From contig JBFHGJ010000051.1 of assembly GCA_041583135.1 (NCBI GenBank), positions 1 to 39,122 of the forward strand: a stretch of 39,122 nt of DNA, written 5' to 3'. Of the stretch, positions 8,937 to 16,426 are shown piece after piece (the stretch's first letter is position 1; every line of letters starts with the position of its first letter). This stretch comes from JABSOG01 sp041583135 (lineage in GTDB: Bacteria > Pseudomonadota > Gammaproteobacteria > Enterobacterales > Alteromonadaceae). A program made the position numbers and the translations under genes. The notes below the pieces were generated by a model. That model was not told the DNA's origin. It saw only the letters and a list, made by a program, of their open reading frames with translations, and did not search any database.

Positions 8937-9845
8937 TTAAGGCGTTAACATTTCCTGTTCTTCTTCAGGTTTAATCTTGTAGTGATCAACATCTAAGCCT
9001 AATAGGGCCGGAACTGTTGCTGCAATACAAATAGAAGATAGGGTGCCGACCAATATGCCGGTAAACAATGACATGGCAAAACCGCGTAGTGGTGTTCCAG
9101 CCAACACCCATATGGCGATAATGGTGGCCAATGTGGTGCCGCTGGTGATCAGGGTTCGAGTCATGGTAGAAGCGATAGCAGCGTTGATAATACTGTCTAG
9201 GGTACTGTCTTTGTTGAGCCTCATTAGCTCGCGCACGCGGTCGCCGACAATAATCGAGTCATTGAGTGAATATCCGATAACCGCCAAAATTGCCGCCAAG
9301 GCGGTGAGGTTAAATTCCTGACCGGTAAAGGCAAAAACGCCGAGCACCACCAAGACATCGTGGAACAGCGCGGTAATGGCGCCAACGGCCAAGCGCCATT
9401 CAAAGCGCATGGCCAAATACAGCAATATTGAGACCAAAGCGGCCATCATGGCAAGCCCTCCTTGGTTGATCAATTGCTCGCCGACCTGCGGCCCAAACGC
9501 ATCTGAATCTAAAAACTGTACGCCAACATCGGCGACCTTGACCAGTTTGTCAAACCATACCTTATAGTGCTCTTTGGCTTGGTCGGCTTCTTGATGAACG
9601 CTCCATTGGGTGTTGTCTTTGGCGCTTTCGAGCTTAAATTGCCCCTGTACCTGGTCTTGCAGCAATTGTTGCATTTTTTCCTGAGAGACCACCTCTGTGG
9701 TTTCAAAGCGGGTGATCACCCCACCAGTAAACTCGATGCCCAAATTCAGCCCATACATCAGCAGGCCGACAATGCTCATGACAATAAAGACGAGGGCGGT
9801 TTTAAACCCGGTATTTCTTAATTTGGTAATGGCTTGGTTGTTCAT
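8937..9845 (-). CDS. secF: Protein translocase subunit SecF
   Basis: Inner-membrane partner of SecD, 302 residues, that helps SecYEG export proteins using the proton gradient. It shows an N-terminal membrane segment, a periplasmic loop, and the C-terminal five-helix block with family motifs (FTGGVITRFE near the start; AAILAVIGYSLNDSIIVGDRVRE). The start is the ATG at 9845, which overlaps the secD stop by four bases (ATGA) and has AGGAG eight bases upstream. A TTG at 9851 is in frame but masks that site. The C-terminal tail is short and acidic (EEEQEM). It forms a two-gene operon with secD; no yajC is present. Confidence 0.95.
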   Translation of the reverse strand: MNNQAITKLRNTGFKTALVFIVMSIVGLLMYGLNLGIEFTGGVITRFETTEVVSQEKMQQLLQDQVQGQFKLESAKDNTQWSVHQEADQAKEHYKVWFDKLVKVADVGVQFLDSDAFGPQVGEQLINQGGLAMMAALVSILLYLAMRFEWRLAVGAITALFHDVLVVLGVFAFTGQEFNLTALAAILAVIGYSLNDSIIVGDRVRELMRLNKDSTLDSIINAAIASTMTRTLITSGTTLATIIAIWVLAGTPLRGFAMSLFTGILVGTLSSICIAATVPALLGLDVDHYKIKPEEEQEMLTP

Positions 9846-11659
9846 GCGCAAACTCCTTTCAATAATTTCTTCGACTTCAACATGGCGATATTGGTCATGG
9901 CACGGGAGGCGAAAACGCCGGTAAACATACTGGTCAAAATGCCAAGACCTAAGGTGATGGCAAAGCCCTTAACCGGGCCATAACCAACGCCGTAGAGAAT
10001 ACCGGCAGTAATTAAGGTGGTGATATTGGCATCCAAAATGGTCGCAAAGGCGTTACTGTATCCTTGGTCTACGGCTTGCAATACGCTGCGTCCTTTGTTG
10101 CTTTCTTCTTTGATGCGCTCAAAGATAAGTACATTGGTGTCAACCGCCATACCAACGGTGAGTACAAGTCCGGCAATGCCGGGTAGGGTTAAGACTGCGC
10201 CGGGAATAAGCGACATTAGCCCAAGCAGACAAATGAGGTTCAAACCCAGTGCGATATTGGCAATTGCACCTAAACGGCGATACCACAGCCCCATAAAAAT
10301 GAGAATGACAGCAAGGCCTAACGCCAAGGCCGCAAGGCCATTGTTGATGTTTTCATGACCTAGGGTTGGTCCGATGGTACTTTCAGCTTCAATGGTGACC
10401 GGCGCAGTCAATGAACCGGCTCGCAGTAACAAGGCCAATTCTTGAGCGGCTTGGGCACTTTGCATATTGGTGATACTAAAGCGAGAGCCTAAAACCGACG
10501 TAATGGTTGCCATATTGATGATTTTGGCAGTTTTTATCGAACGGCCCTGAGCGTCCTGAGTGTAGTCGGTAAAGACGGTGACCATGGGATTGCCGACATT
10601 TTTTTGTGAGTGTTTGGTCATGATCTTGCCGCCGGTTTCATCCAGCACCAAATGTACTTCGGGCACGCCCATATCGCTAAAGGCGGCGCGGGCATCTTTA
10701 ATGTGCTTGCCCGAAAGCAGCGGTAGCGGCTTGAGGCTGACCTCTTTGCCTTCTTTGGTCAAAAACACCTTGCCACCGGTGGCTTTTACTTCATGAAAAT
10801 CCAATGCGGCCGTAGCGCCGATAATGCGTTTGGCCTCACTTGGGTCTTGCACGCCGGGCAGTTCAATTCGAATGTGGTTTTTGCCCTTACGCTGGGTGAC
10901 GGCTTCGGTGATCCCTAACTCTTCAATGCGGTCTCTTAAGGTGTGAAGGTTTTGCGCCATCACTTCTGTTTCAAACTGAGCAATGGCCTGTTCACCATAG
11001 GCAATGACAAAGCGGGTTGGGCCGTCTGAACTGAAGTCCAATTGGGGGTAGCTTTGTCTCAAGGTCTTTTTCACCGCCTTCATACCGTCAAACTGACTTT
11101 CTTTGTAGCTCAGCTCGACTTTGTTGCCTGCAATCACTTGCGCTGTGGCACCGTATAAGCGGTTGCTGCGGATCAATTGTTTGGCGTGTGACTGAATTTG
11201 TTCAAGCTGTTCTTTGACGGCGACTGCGGTATCGACTTTTAGTAAGAACCGCACACCGCCACGTAAGTCGAGACCAAGCTTGACCGGGTTCATCCCTAAG
11301 TCGCTAAGCCAAGCTGGGGCTGCCGACTTCATGGCAAGCGCGGTGCTGTAATCGTCGTTATAGGCGGCTTTGAGCACTTGCTGCGCATGTTGCTGTTGGT
11401 CTTGTTGTTGCAGATAGATAGTGACGCCGTAGTTTTCAGTGACGACCTTGGTCACTTCAATGCCTTGTTCGCCAAGTTGCTTGGTCAAAGCATTTGGGGT
11501 TAGCGCAGTGGCATCTTTTTGCTCACTGCTTAGGCGCACGGTCGGTTGTTCGCCATACCAATTGGGTAGGGCGCTTAAGGTCATAAAAATTAAAGTAAAA
11601 GCGAGTACCAGATACTGCCAAAGGCTGTATCTGCCCGGGTGTTTATAAGCTGTTTTCAT
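9842..11659 (-). CDS. secD: Protein translocase subunit SecD
   Basis: Inner-membrane protein of 605 residues with a large periplasmic domain (including the P1 region around GLDLRGGVRFLLKVD) and a C-terminal RND-like six-helix block (TVGMAVDTNVLIFERIKEE). The start is the ATG at 11659, giving MKTAYKHPGRYSLWQY and a first transmembrane helix, with TGGAG seven bases upstream. The longer frame reaching 11887 is translated non-coding DNA and overlaps the next gene. In most gammaproteobacteria secD follows tgt and yajC; here its upstream neighbour is a small exported protein. This is therefore likely an additional, stand-alone secDF copy, which is an inference. Confidence 0.94.
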   Translation of the reverse strand: MKTAYKHPGRYSLWQYLVLAFTLIFMTLSALPNWYGEQPTVRLSSEQKDATALTPNALTKQLGEQGIEVTKVVTENYGVTIYLQQQDQQQHAQQVLKAAYNDDYSTALAMKSAAPAWLSDLGMNPVKLGLDLRGGVRFLLKVDTAVAVKEQLEQIQSHAKQLIRSNRLYGATAQVIAGNKVELSYKESQFDGMKAVKKTLRQSYPQLDFSSDGPTRFVIAYGEQAIAQFETEVMAQNLHTLRDRIEELGITEAVTQRKGKNHIRIELPGVQDPSEAKRIIGATAALDFHEVKATGGKVFLTKEGKEVSLKPLPLLSGKHIKDARAAFSDMGVPEVHLVLDETGGKIMTKHSQKNVGNPMVTVFTDYTQDAQGRSIKTAKIINMATITSVLGSRFSITNMQSAQAAQELALLLRAGSLTAPVTIEAESTIGPTLGHENINNGLAALALGLAVILIFMGLWYRRLGAIANIALGLNLICLLGLMSLIPGAVLTLPGIAGLVLTVGMAVDTNVLIFERIKEESNKGRSVLQAVDQGYSNAFATILDANITTLITAGILYGVGYGPVKGFAITLGLGILTSMFTGVFASRAMTNIAMLKSKKLLKGVCA

Positions 11660-11796
11660 TACAGACTCCATAAGTGGACCTGTACGCGGTGCCGTCAGCT
11701 GCATAGATAAGCAGGTGCTCGGTAGGCGCTCAGTCCAAAAAACTAAACATAAAAAAATAGAGAACTTGTGGGGCCGGGATCGGCCGATGAAAACGC

Positions 11797-12207
11797 TTAG
11801 GCGTGGTAGGTAATTTTGGCTTTGTAGAGGCTGTTGCCGTCTTTCCAGCCGCTGAGGCGACCTTTGCTGCAACGGCTGATATACCAAGGTGTGGGATCAC
11901 AGGTTTCGCTGCTGTCGAGCGCAGTTAAGGGGGTTTGACCAAACTCAAATATCGGTTCGTATTGGGCTTCATTTTGACTGTCGGACAAAAACAACACCGA
12001 GCGGTGTGGCGTCGGTGGTGGTGCCGATTCATCGAAGATAAGCTTTGCATTGTCTTTGACTGTGAGCCTTCTATCCAAACCATCGATGGACGGCAAAGTG
12101 TAGTGATGTTCGGCAACACTGTCGTTATGGCGCGCAGTTAACTCTGACGTCATCGACGAACTGAGCAACAGGCCAAAAATCAATAAACAGCACTTAACCA
12201 GGTTCAC
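11797..12207 (-). CDS. Small exported protein, unknown
   Basis: A 136-residue protein with an N-terminal hydrophobic stretch (LLIFGLLLSSS) consistent with a Sec signal. No family was recognised. The mature part is hydrophilic, with a Pro-rich segment (APPPTPH) and two cysteines in a C-terminal region (ETCDPTPWYISRCSKG) that could form a disulfide. The start is a GTG at 12207; the ribosome site is weak (GGAA about 13 bases upstream). An ATG at residue 19 would remove the signal. It lies between the DUF482 gene and secD on the same strand, 137 bases before secD, but nothing ties its role to secretion. Confidence 0.6.
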   Translation of the reverse strand: MNLVKCCLLIFGLLLSSSMTSELTARHNDSVAEHHYTLPSIDGLDRRLTVKDNAKLIFDESAPPPTPHRSVLFLSDSQNEAQYEPIFEFGQTPLTALDSSETCDPTPWYISRCSKGRLSGWKDGNSLYKAKITYHA

Positions 12208-12287
12208 AACAAAAAGGTTCCAAATTAGACAATATAGTCAATATATGGGCAGCGTTAGGATAACTCAACCATTATGTTAAAAAATTA

Positions 12288-13445
12288 TTACTTTTTGTAC
12301 GGTAATTGGGCTACCGCGTCGCGTGCATATTGTGCCAAATGGGCTTTTTCTTGCACTAAATACCTTGCTATGGCGCCTTGGAATGGGCCCTCGGGTATAT
12401 GGTAGTTGGCCAACGTCGTGACCGGCTCAAAGCCCCGTTGCAGTTTATGTTCACCTTGGGCGCCAGCATCGAACCGTTTAAGCCGGTGTGTGATGCAATA
12501 GTCGATACCTTGATAGTAACAACATTCAAAATGCAGAAACTTGTACGCCTCGCTACATCCCCAGTAACGGCCGTAGAGGCTGTCATTTGATTTAAAAAAC
12601 AGTGCTGCGGCGACAATCTCTTGGTGCTTTTCTGCCACGACCATATGGATAAAAGGCGCCATTGTACGGCCTATGGTGGTAAAGAAGTCTTGGTTTAGGT
12701 AGCCACCATGGCGTGAGCGTTTAAGGTAGGTCAGTTGATAAAAGCGGTAGAAGTGCTGCCATAACCGGTCATCTATGTGCTCGCCTGCCACAACTCGCAG
12801 CTCAATTTCGCTTTGAATGACCTGTTGTCTTTCTTTGTTGATGTTTTTGCGCTTGCGGGCGGTCATTGTCTGAGTAAAATCGGCAAAGTCTTGATAGTCG
12901 CGATTAAACCAATGAAATTGCACGTCATGGCGGGTTAACCAGCGTTTTTGGTCAAGTTGCTGATGTAACGACTTCTCGACGAACAGCCACTGACAATTGC
13001 TGCTGGTGGTACTTTGGCATAATTGTCTTAGGGTTTGGTCGATGGCACTGAGCAACTCATTCGTGGTGAATAAGGTTTGTTGGCGTATGCCTAACCTTGG
13101 TCCTGTGGCTGGCGTAAACGGGATGGCGCACAGGAGTTTAGGGTAATAATCTAACCCGGCGCGCTCGTATGCCTCGGCCCACGACCAGTCAAAGATATAT
13201 TCACCATAAGAATGGGTTTTAAGGTAGCAAGGCATTGCCGCGACAGCGGTTTGCTGGGCATATAAGACAATATGACAGGGCGTCCAGCCGGTTGCGCTGC
13301 AAACACTGCCGCTTGACTCTAGAGCGCTCAAATATTCATGACGGGTAAAAGGATAGCTTGAGTCGAACAGCTCATGCCAGAGCTGGGCTGGAATATCATC
13401 GATGCGAGGATAAATCTTGCTGTGCAGTTGCGGCTGTTCGCTCAT
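12288..13445 (-). CDS. DUF482 / FemAB-like acyltransferase
   Basis: A 385-residue protein that I place in the DUF482 (FemAB-like, GNAT fold) family. The signs are the N-terminal PFTRHEYLSALE segment, YGEYIFDWSWAEAY, the conserved CAIPFTPATGPR, the basic segment TARKRKNINKERQ, and the C-terminal DAGAQGEHKLQRGFEP and HIPEG. Members are cytoplasmic. Their acyl or aminoacyl acceptor is generally unknown, although they are often annotated near peptidoglycan or N-acyltransferase functions. Length is typical and no signal peptide is present. It sits on the same strand between apbE (56 bases upstream) and a small exported protein, so co-transcription is possible. The family call is good; the substrate is unknown. 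Confidence 0.82.
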   Translation of the reverse strand: MSEQPQLHSKIYPRIDDIPAQLWHELFDSSYPFTRHEYLSALESSGSVCSATGWTPCHIVLYAQQTAVAAMPCYLKTHSYGEYIFDWSWAEAYERAGLDYYPKLLCAIPFTPATGPRLGIRQQTLFTTNELLSAIDQTLRQLCQSTTSSNCQWLFVEKSLHQQLDQKRWLTRHDVQFHWFNRDYQDFADFTQTMTARKRKNINKERQQVIQSEIELRVVAGEHIDDRLWQHFYRFYQLTYLKRSRHGGYLNQDFFTTIGRTMAPFIHMVVAEKHQEIVAAALFFKSNDSLYGRYWGCSEAYKFLHFECCYYQGIDYCITHRLKRFDAGAQGEHKLQRGFEPVTTLANYHIPEGPFQGAIARYLVQEKAHLAQYARDAVAQLPYKK

Positions 13446-13501
13446 AGCATGGTTTTGTCAGTTGCGCGCCTTGAGAGACAACTCAAGGCGCGTGATTGTG
13501 G

Positions 13502-14557
13502 CTACATCATTTTGGCGACTTTGTCGGCATCTAAGTAGGGTTCAAAGGCCGGACTCATTTTACTGACGAATTTATCGCCATCGCGAATGATCAAATAAAT
13601 CGCCAAATTGTGCTTTTTGGCTAAGGCCAAGCCTTTTTCTGCGCCCATAACCATAATGGCCGTGGCTAAACCGTCTGCCGTCATTGATGAAGGATGGAAC
13701 ACGGTGACTGAGGCCAGCTTATGGCCGATAGGCTTGCCGGTGCTTGGGTCAAGAATATGTGAGTAGCGTACGCCATTTTCTTCAAAATACTGATAATAGT
13801 CTCCCGAGGTGGCGATGCCGTTATTGCCCGGATAAACAGCTCTTTGGGCTTTCGGAACGCCGCCTGTTGGGTTAACAACGCCGATACGCCATGGCGTGCC
13901 ACGGCCATTGTGACCTTTGGTGCGCATTTCTCCGCCAATTTCTACCATGTAGTTGGTGATATTGTGACGCTCTAGTAGTTGCGCGGTTTCATCGACCAAA
14001 AAGCCCTTGCCGATGGTGTTTAAATCCAGCTCTAAATCTGGCACCGACTTGGCGATGGTGGTCGTGGTCAGCGTTAGCTTATCGACACCGGTTTTTGCCA
14101 ATACCGCCTCAATGGCACTTTGCGATGGAATGGTGTGTGGCTTTTTATCTGGCCCAAAACCCCAAATGGCAGAAAGCGGTTTTAGCGTGATATCCAATGC
14201 ACCATCGGTCATTTCGTTTAGACGGATGCCTTCTTGCACCACTTTTAATAGGGTGGGCGAGGCGTTCATCGGCTCGGCACTGAGTAGGCGGTTAAAGGCG
14301 GAGATCTCTGAATTGCGATGATAGGTAGACATGCTTTGATTGGCATTATTGAGCAAGACATTGAATTCTTGCTCCAACTGTGTCGGCTCTAGCGGTTTGT
14401 CGCCATCGAGATAGATGATGGTATAGGTGGTGCCTATCGCCTGACCTTCGAGTTTCTTTTGTTCATAAAGATAAGCGCTTTGCTCGGATTGTGGTGAACA
14501 ACCACTCAATAATAGGTAACTAAGCAGTAAAGGCCAAAGTAACAAGGGTTTACGCAC
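13502..14557 (-). CDS. apbE: FAD:protein FMN transferase (ApbE) lipoprotein
   Basis: Periplasmic flavinyltransferase that attaches FMN to threonine of target proteins such as Nqr/Rnf subunits. The start chosen is a GTG at 14557 (351 residues) with GGGAGGA a few bases upstream; the longer TTG start at 14581 would begin ahead of that ribosome site. A lipobox (LLLSGC) follows the hydrophobic segment. Diagnostic motifs are DLNTIGKGFLVDE, a GGEMRTKG glycine turn, ATSGDYYQYF, and the FAD/metal-binding NGVRYSHILDPSTGKP. Length is normal. No nqr, rnf or other obvious flavinylation target is adjacent in the window. Confidence 0.94.
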   Translation of the reverse strand: MRKPLLLWPLLLSYLLLSGCSPQSEQSAYLYEQKKLEGQAIGTTYTIIYLDGDKPLEPTQLEQEFNVLLNNANQSMSTYHRNSEISAFNRLLSAEPMNASPTLLKVVQEGIRLNEMTDGALDITLKPLSAIWGFGPDKKPHTIPSQSAIEAVLAKTGVDKLTLTTTTIAKSVPDLELDLNTIGKGFLVDETAQLLERHNITNYMVEIGGEMRTKGHNGRGTPWRIGVVNPTGGVPKAQRAVYPGNNGIATSGDYYQYFEENGVRYSHILDPSTGKPIGHKLASVTVFHPSSMTADGLATAIMVMGAEKGLALAKKHNLAIYLIIRDGDKFVSKMSPAFEPYLDADKVAKMM

Positions 14558-14647
14558 GGGTCCTCCCGGGGATAGTCTCAAAAGCGATGCGCGATTATAG
14601 CCTAATTTTTCAATCGGCTGAAACTATTGTTCAATGCTGGCGGCGCA

Positions 14648-14667
14648 GCGACATTCGGCAAATGTCG
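14648..14667 (-). terminator. Hairpin after the M20 peptidase gene
   Basis: The arms CGACATT and AATGTCG pair around a short loop, 13 bases after the stop codon of the minus-strand M20 gene and before apbE. There is no T-tract, so it is only a possible attenuator or terminator. Confidence 0.3.
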
Positions 14668-14679
14668 TTGCCGGAGAGA

Positions 14680-15987
14680 TCATCTTTTTGACAGGCGATA
14701 TAGTAGTAAAGCTGCGCGTTTGGTTTGACTGGGTAAAGTGCGCATATCAGCGGTTTCGTCATCGGTGTGGGCTGAATGCCCCATGAGACCTAAGCCGTCC
14801 ATTGCCATATCGACGTAACCTGCGGTAAAGGAAATATCGGCGGCACCGGCACGTCTTGGATCAACCGGGGTGACAGGACCTTGATCAAGGGCGCGGCTGA
14901 TATCGTCATAGAGGCTCAATAGGCGATGATTGCCCGGGGTCGGCCCCATCGGGGGGTAGCCCGGCTCGAAGGTAATGCTCGCGCTGGTGTGTGGTAGGTT
15001 TTGTGCGACGATTTTCTTCATCACCTGCTTGGTTTTTTCTTGTTGTTTAATCGATAGTGCGCGCAGATCGCCACTGACTCGGGTCGTTTTCGCAATCACA
15101 TTTTGTTTGCCATAACCGGTTGCACGGGCAGAGGCCGTATCCAGCTCTGCCTCGGTGCCGCCGACAATCAACCCCGGATTAAAGGTGAGGTTCGGTTCGC
15201 CCTCTAAGGTGGTACGAAAGGCGTTTAAGATGCGGGCAGTTTCATAGATGGCGCCATAACCGATATCTTCTCTGAAGATCTGCGATGAATGCATGGGTTT
15301 GCCGCTCACTTCCAACTGCCAGCCGGTGTAGCCGCGCCTTGCGACAACCGCAGTTTTGGGGTCGGAGTCACCGTTTTCAAAACCTAAGGCAACATCGGCC
15401 CATTTGGCCGAATCGACCAATACTTTGGCGGCAACATCAATCGGTCTGCCACGCTTTTCTTCATCGCCGGTCATCACCACTTGAATACTTAAGTTTTCTA
15501 ATGCTCCGGTGTCATGGAGTGCTTTTAGCGCATAGATGATGATGACATCACCACCTTTCATATCGATAATACCGGGCCCTTTGACGTGGTGCTCATCGAC
15601 CTGTGTCCATTGCTTAACTTTACTGTCTTTGGAAAACACGGTATCGAGATGGCCAATCATGGTGACTTTGAGTGGGTCTTTGCCACTGCCAATCCGCTCG
15701 GCGAACAGATGACCTGCACGGTTAAACGGTTTGCCATCGATCCAACTGACGCTAAAGCCAAGTTTCTCCAGCTCTGGGGCGAATACCTCATACACTGCCT
15801 TATTACCCGGGAAGTTCATCGAGCCGCTGTTGATGTTGACTGCGGTTTTAAGCAGTTCGGTTGCTGCCGGGAGGTCAGCATCGATTTGTTTGACCAATTG
15901 TTGCTCGGTGCTGTCGAGCTTGGCCTGTGCCGGTGCGTTAAAGCCGATTAAGGTGACAATGGTCAACAGGGCTTGCGTCAGTTTCAT
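14680..15987 (-). CDS. Exported M20-family metallopeptidase
   Basis: A 435-residue zinc peptidase of the M20 family, closest in motif style to glutamate carboxypeptidase/CPG2-type enzymes. The N terminus is a Sec signal ending ..NAPAQA. Metal and catalytic residues are in place: H113 and D115 in MIGHLDTVF, D142 in GIIDMKGGD, E176/E177 in TGDEEKRG, and the late histidine in GHSAHTDDE. A dimerisation-type lid domain occupies the middle (around VSGKPMHSSQIF). Enzymes of this type release C-terminal glutamate or cleave small peptides in the periplasm; substrate preference cannot be read here. It is divergent from the TonB-dependent receptor gene, with which it shares a 439-bp intergenic region. 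Confidence 0.9.
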   Translation of the reverse strand: MKLTQALLTIVTLIGFNAPAQAKLDSTEQQLVKQIDADLPAATELLKTAVNINSGSMNFPGNKAVYEVFAPELEKLGFSVSWIDGKPFNRAGHLFAERIGSGKDPLKVTMIGHLDTVFSKDSKVKQWTQVDEHHVKGPGIIDMKGGDVIIIYALKALHDTGALENLSIQVVMTGDEEKRGRPIDVAAKVLVDSAKWADVALGFENGDSDPKTAVVARRGYTGWQLEVSGKPMHSSQIFREDIGYGAIYETARILNAFRTTLEGEPNLTFNPGLIVGGTEAELDTASARATGYGKQNVIAKTTRVSGDLRALSIKQQEKTKQVMKKIVAQNLPHTSASITFEPGYPPMGPTPGNHRLLSLYDDISRALDQGPVTPVDPRRAGAADISFTAGYVDMAMDGLGLMGHSAHTDDETADMRTLPSQTKRAALLLYRLSKR

Positions 15988-16426
15988 GTGAATTCTCGCG
16001 AGATTATCGATGATGCTACTGTACTGAACCGAGCTGTTGCAGACAAGTACCGTATCGAGAACGCTGCATATTTGCCCTGATTTGGCTGTTTTATGAGCAA
16101 AATGTTAACGAGGTTAATATTTGGGGAACTCATCTGTTCTCAATAGAGATATGTACCGCGCTTTAACGCAAAATTCACCAAAAACCAATGAATTTCATTG
16201 TATTAGCTGGCGTCTTTACTTATATTGAACTGTGGTGAGGTGAAAACCTCAGTTCGCAGGTCATTGTGGTTACGTTTTTATGGGGATATGAACGTGACCT
16301 TGGGCGGTTAGGCTGTCCTGCTGGGATACCAGCGCCAAACAATGTCCTGAGCCATGGATAGCACCATTTCTAGTTGGGATGAACAAACGACAAAATTGTG
16401 ATAACAATTATAAGTACAGTGAGAGT
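15988..16426. other. Divergent regulatory region with structured leader
   Basis: A 439-bp gene-free region between the M20 peptidase and the TonB-dependent receptor. On the receptor side it contains a hairpin at 16227-16255 (GAAC/GTTC outer pairing, TGAGGT/ACCTCA inner stem, GAAA loop) and a second hairpin at 16320-16333 (GCTGG/CCAGC). The stretch 16260-16426 is long enough to be a structured 5' leader. It was compared by eye with the common cobalamin and glycine riboswitch boxes and does not match. No promoter is confidently assigned. Confidence 0.45.

Noticed and set aside
11660..11887. N-terminal extension of SecD
   Set aside because: The first 76 residues of the long frame lack the conserved SecD start, overlap the next gene and precede a good ribosome site at the ATG 11659.
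16260..16378. Cobalamin or glycine riboswitch upstream of the receptor
   Set aside because: The characteristic conserved boxes were searched for by eye and not found.
16388..16415. lac-operator-like string (TTGTGATAACAATT) before the receptor gene
   Set aside because: The resemblance is a half match without the needed symmetry, and no LacI-family gene is nearby.
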